Part shown: positions 63,569 through 64,000 of the stretch, one piece after another
Layout of the letters: every line of letters starts with the position of its first letter
How positions within the stretch are numbered: position 1 is the stretch's first letter
DNA from: an uncultured Fretibacterium sp.
GTDB lineage: Bacteria; Synergistota; Synergistia; Synergistales; Aminobacteriaceae
Direction of reading: 5' to 3'
NCBI GenBank assembly: GCA_937911045.1
Contig: CALEPX010000012.1
Span: 1-64,000, forward strand
DNA length: 64,000 nucleotides
The notes under the pieces: model-generated
What the model was told of the DNA's origin: nothing
Database searches by the model: none
What the model saw: only the letters and a program-made list of their open reading frames with translations
Program-made: the position numbers and the translations under genes

Positions 63569-63574
63569 TATAAT
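63569..63574 (+). promoter_or_regulatory. -10 box upstream of flbD
   Basis: TATAAT 50 bp before the flbD start in an AT-rich gap shared with the divergent GAF-like gene; no good -35 seen. Confidence 0.4.
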
Positions 63575-63623
63575 AATATTAGCTGAAAAAAATATTTTTT
63601 GGAAGGGAATGCGTTGTAATATA

Positions 63624-63845
63624 ATGATAGAAGTGCATCGTCTTAACGGAGAGGCTTTCCTGCTTAATTCAGACATGATAGAGACGATTGACACCACGCC
63701 GGACACGGTTGTCAGGTTGTTGAACGGTCATCGTTACGTTGTGCGTGAAAAAGTTGCGGAAGTTTACAAGCGAATAATTTCGTTCAGGAAGCTTGCCGGT
63801 TATACGTGCATTGTGTCTAGCACGGCTGATGAGTCGCGTGAATAG
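63624..63845 (+). CDS. flbD: Flagellar protein FlbD
   Basis: About 73 residues from the ATG at 63624, chosen because FlbD proteins start MIxVxRLNG; an ATG at 63609 is directly next to GGAAGGGA and is an alternative. The sequence IEVHRLNGEAFLLNSDMIETIDTTPDTVVRLLNGHRYVVREK spans the whole family profile. FlbD is a small protein encoded beside motA in many flagellated anaerobes, and its exact role is unsettled. The gene order flbD-motA here supports the call. Confidence 0.9.
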   Translation: MIEVHRLNGEAFLLNSDMIETIDTTPDTVVRLLNGHRYVVREKVAEVYKRIISFRKLAGYTCIVSSTADESRE

Positions 63846-63884
63846 TGGCGTGTCAGAAATAACGTTTTCAGGGGTGAAGGAATT

Positions 63885-64000
63885 TTGGATTTAACGAGTC
63901 TGATTGGGTTTCTTGTAACATGGATTTTGGTTCTTGCGTCGATGGCATCTGGAGGAAATTTCGGAGCATATGTTGACGTTCCGTCGATTATGATCACGTT
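63885..64000 (+). CDS. motA: Flagellar motor stator protein MotA (5' part, cut by window end)
   Basis: TTG start at 63885 with GGTGAAGG eight bases upstream. The 38 visible residues (DLTSLIGFLVTWILVLASMA, then GGNFGAYVDVPSIMIT) are the first membrane helix and the following loop of MotA, which conducts protons with MotB to turn the flagellum. The rest lies beyond the window. Confidence 0.88.
   Translation, partial: MDLTSLIGFLVTWILVLASMASGGNFGAYVDVPSIMIT

Overview
The window is bacterial chromosome, most likely from an uncultured gut or rumen member of the Synergistota (Synergistaceae). The main evidence is two surface proteins that end in the glycine/cysteine-rich C-terminal tail known as the Synergist-CTERM sorting domain. 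The rest of the gene set fits an anaerobic, motile, Gram-negative fermenter: pyruvate formate-lyase, MetY, Dxs, a FlbD-MotA flagellar start, and Rho with a long N-terminal extension. TTG starts are common (dnaX, guaA, uvrA, the MATE gene, motA). No transposase, integrase, CRISPR array or clear prophage was seen.

Layout. 1-1300: 3' end of a 5S rRNA and its terminator, then a DIP1984-like protein, an atypical tRNA-Thr-like RNA and a possible structured RNA closed by a strong terminator. 1316-8167 (minus): secreted serpin, response regulator, hybrid histidine kinase with Hpt and a duplicated C-terminal module, and an EAL protein. 8262-14330 (minus): two paralogous small secreted proteins, dnaX and dnaE. 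14472-21158: SUMF1-like/flavodoxin fusion, kptA with an unknown partner, a leucine-rich Synergist-CTERM protein, a MATE exporter and an ankyrin protein. The ankyrin gene is the third gene of a metY - Rrf2 regulator - ankyrin operon (to 22879). 23020-28484: a large lamin-tail/CotH/Ig-like/LRR/Synergist-CTERM surface protein broken by two frameshifts, one at a G7 tract. 28561-37458 (plus): guaA, an unknown secreted protein, pfkA, rho, a GT2 glycosyltransferase and a secreted FAD oxidoreductase. 37642-40791: an M15 peptidase and a LytTR two-component system facing a small secreted protein. 40958-47043: pflB-pflA-CbiK-like operon and the convergent ahpC-AhpF-like operon. 47183-53758: a 2191-residue secreted papain-family protein. 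53821-64000: uvrA, a secreted protein with galT and an MFS gene, dxs with an unknown GAF-like gene, then flbD and the start of motA.

The signals I rate highest: (1) a DIP1984-like gene followed at once by a tRNA-like RNA with abnormal tertiary and acceptor positions, which resembles RNA-repair-associated tRNA-like RNAs; (2) two direct repeats matching the LytTR-box consensus, set just upstream of a plausible promoter for a small secreted protein next to a LytTR regulator/sensor pair; (3) in-frame hexamer-type microsatellites scattered through unrelated genes (serpin, kinase, dnaX, CotH protein, cysteine peptidase, galT), plus a G7 tract at a frameshift; (4) a SUMF1-like/flavodoxin fusion; (5) a CbiK-like protein in a pfl operon that lacks one metal-binding histidine. 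All functional statements rest on reading motifs by eye; no database search was run.
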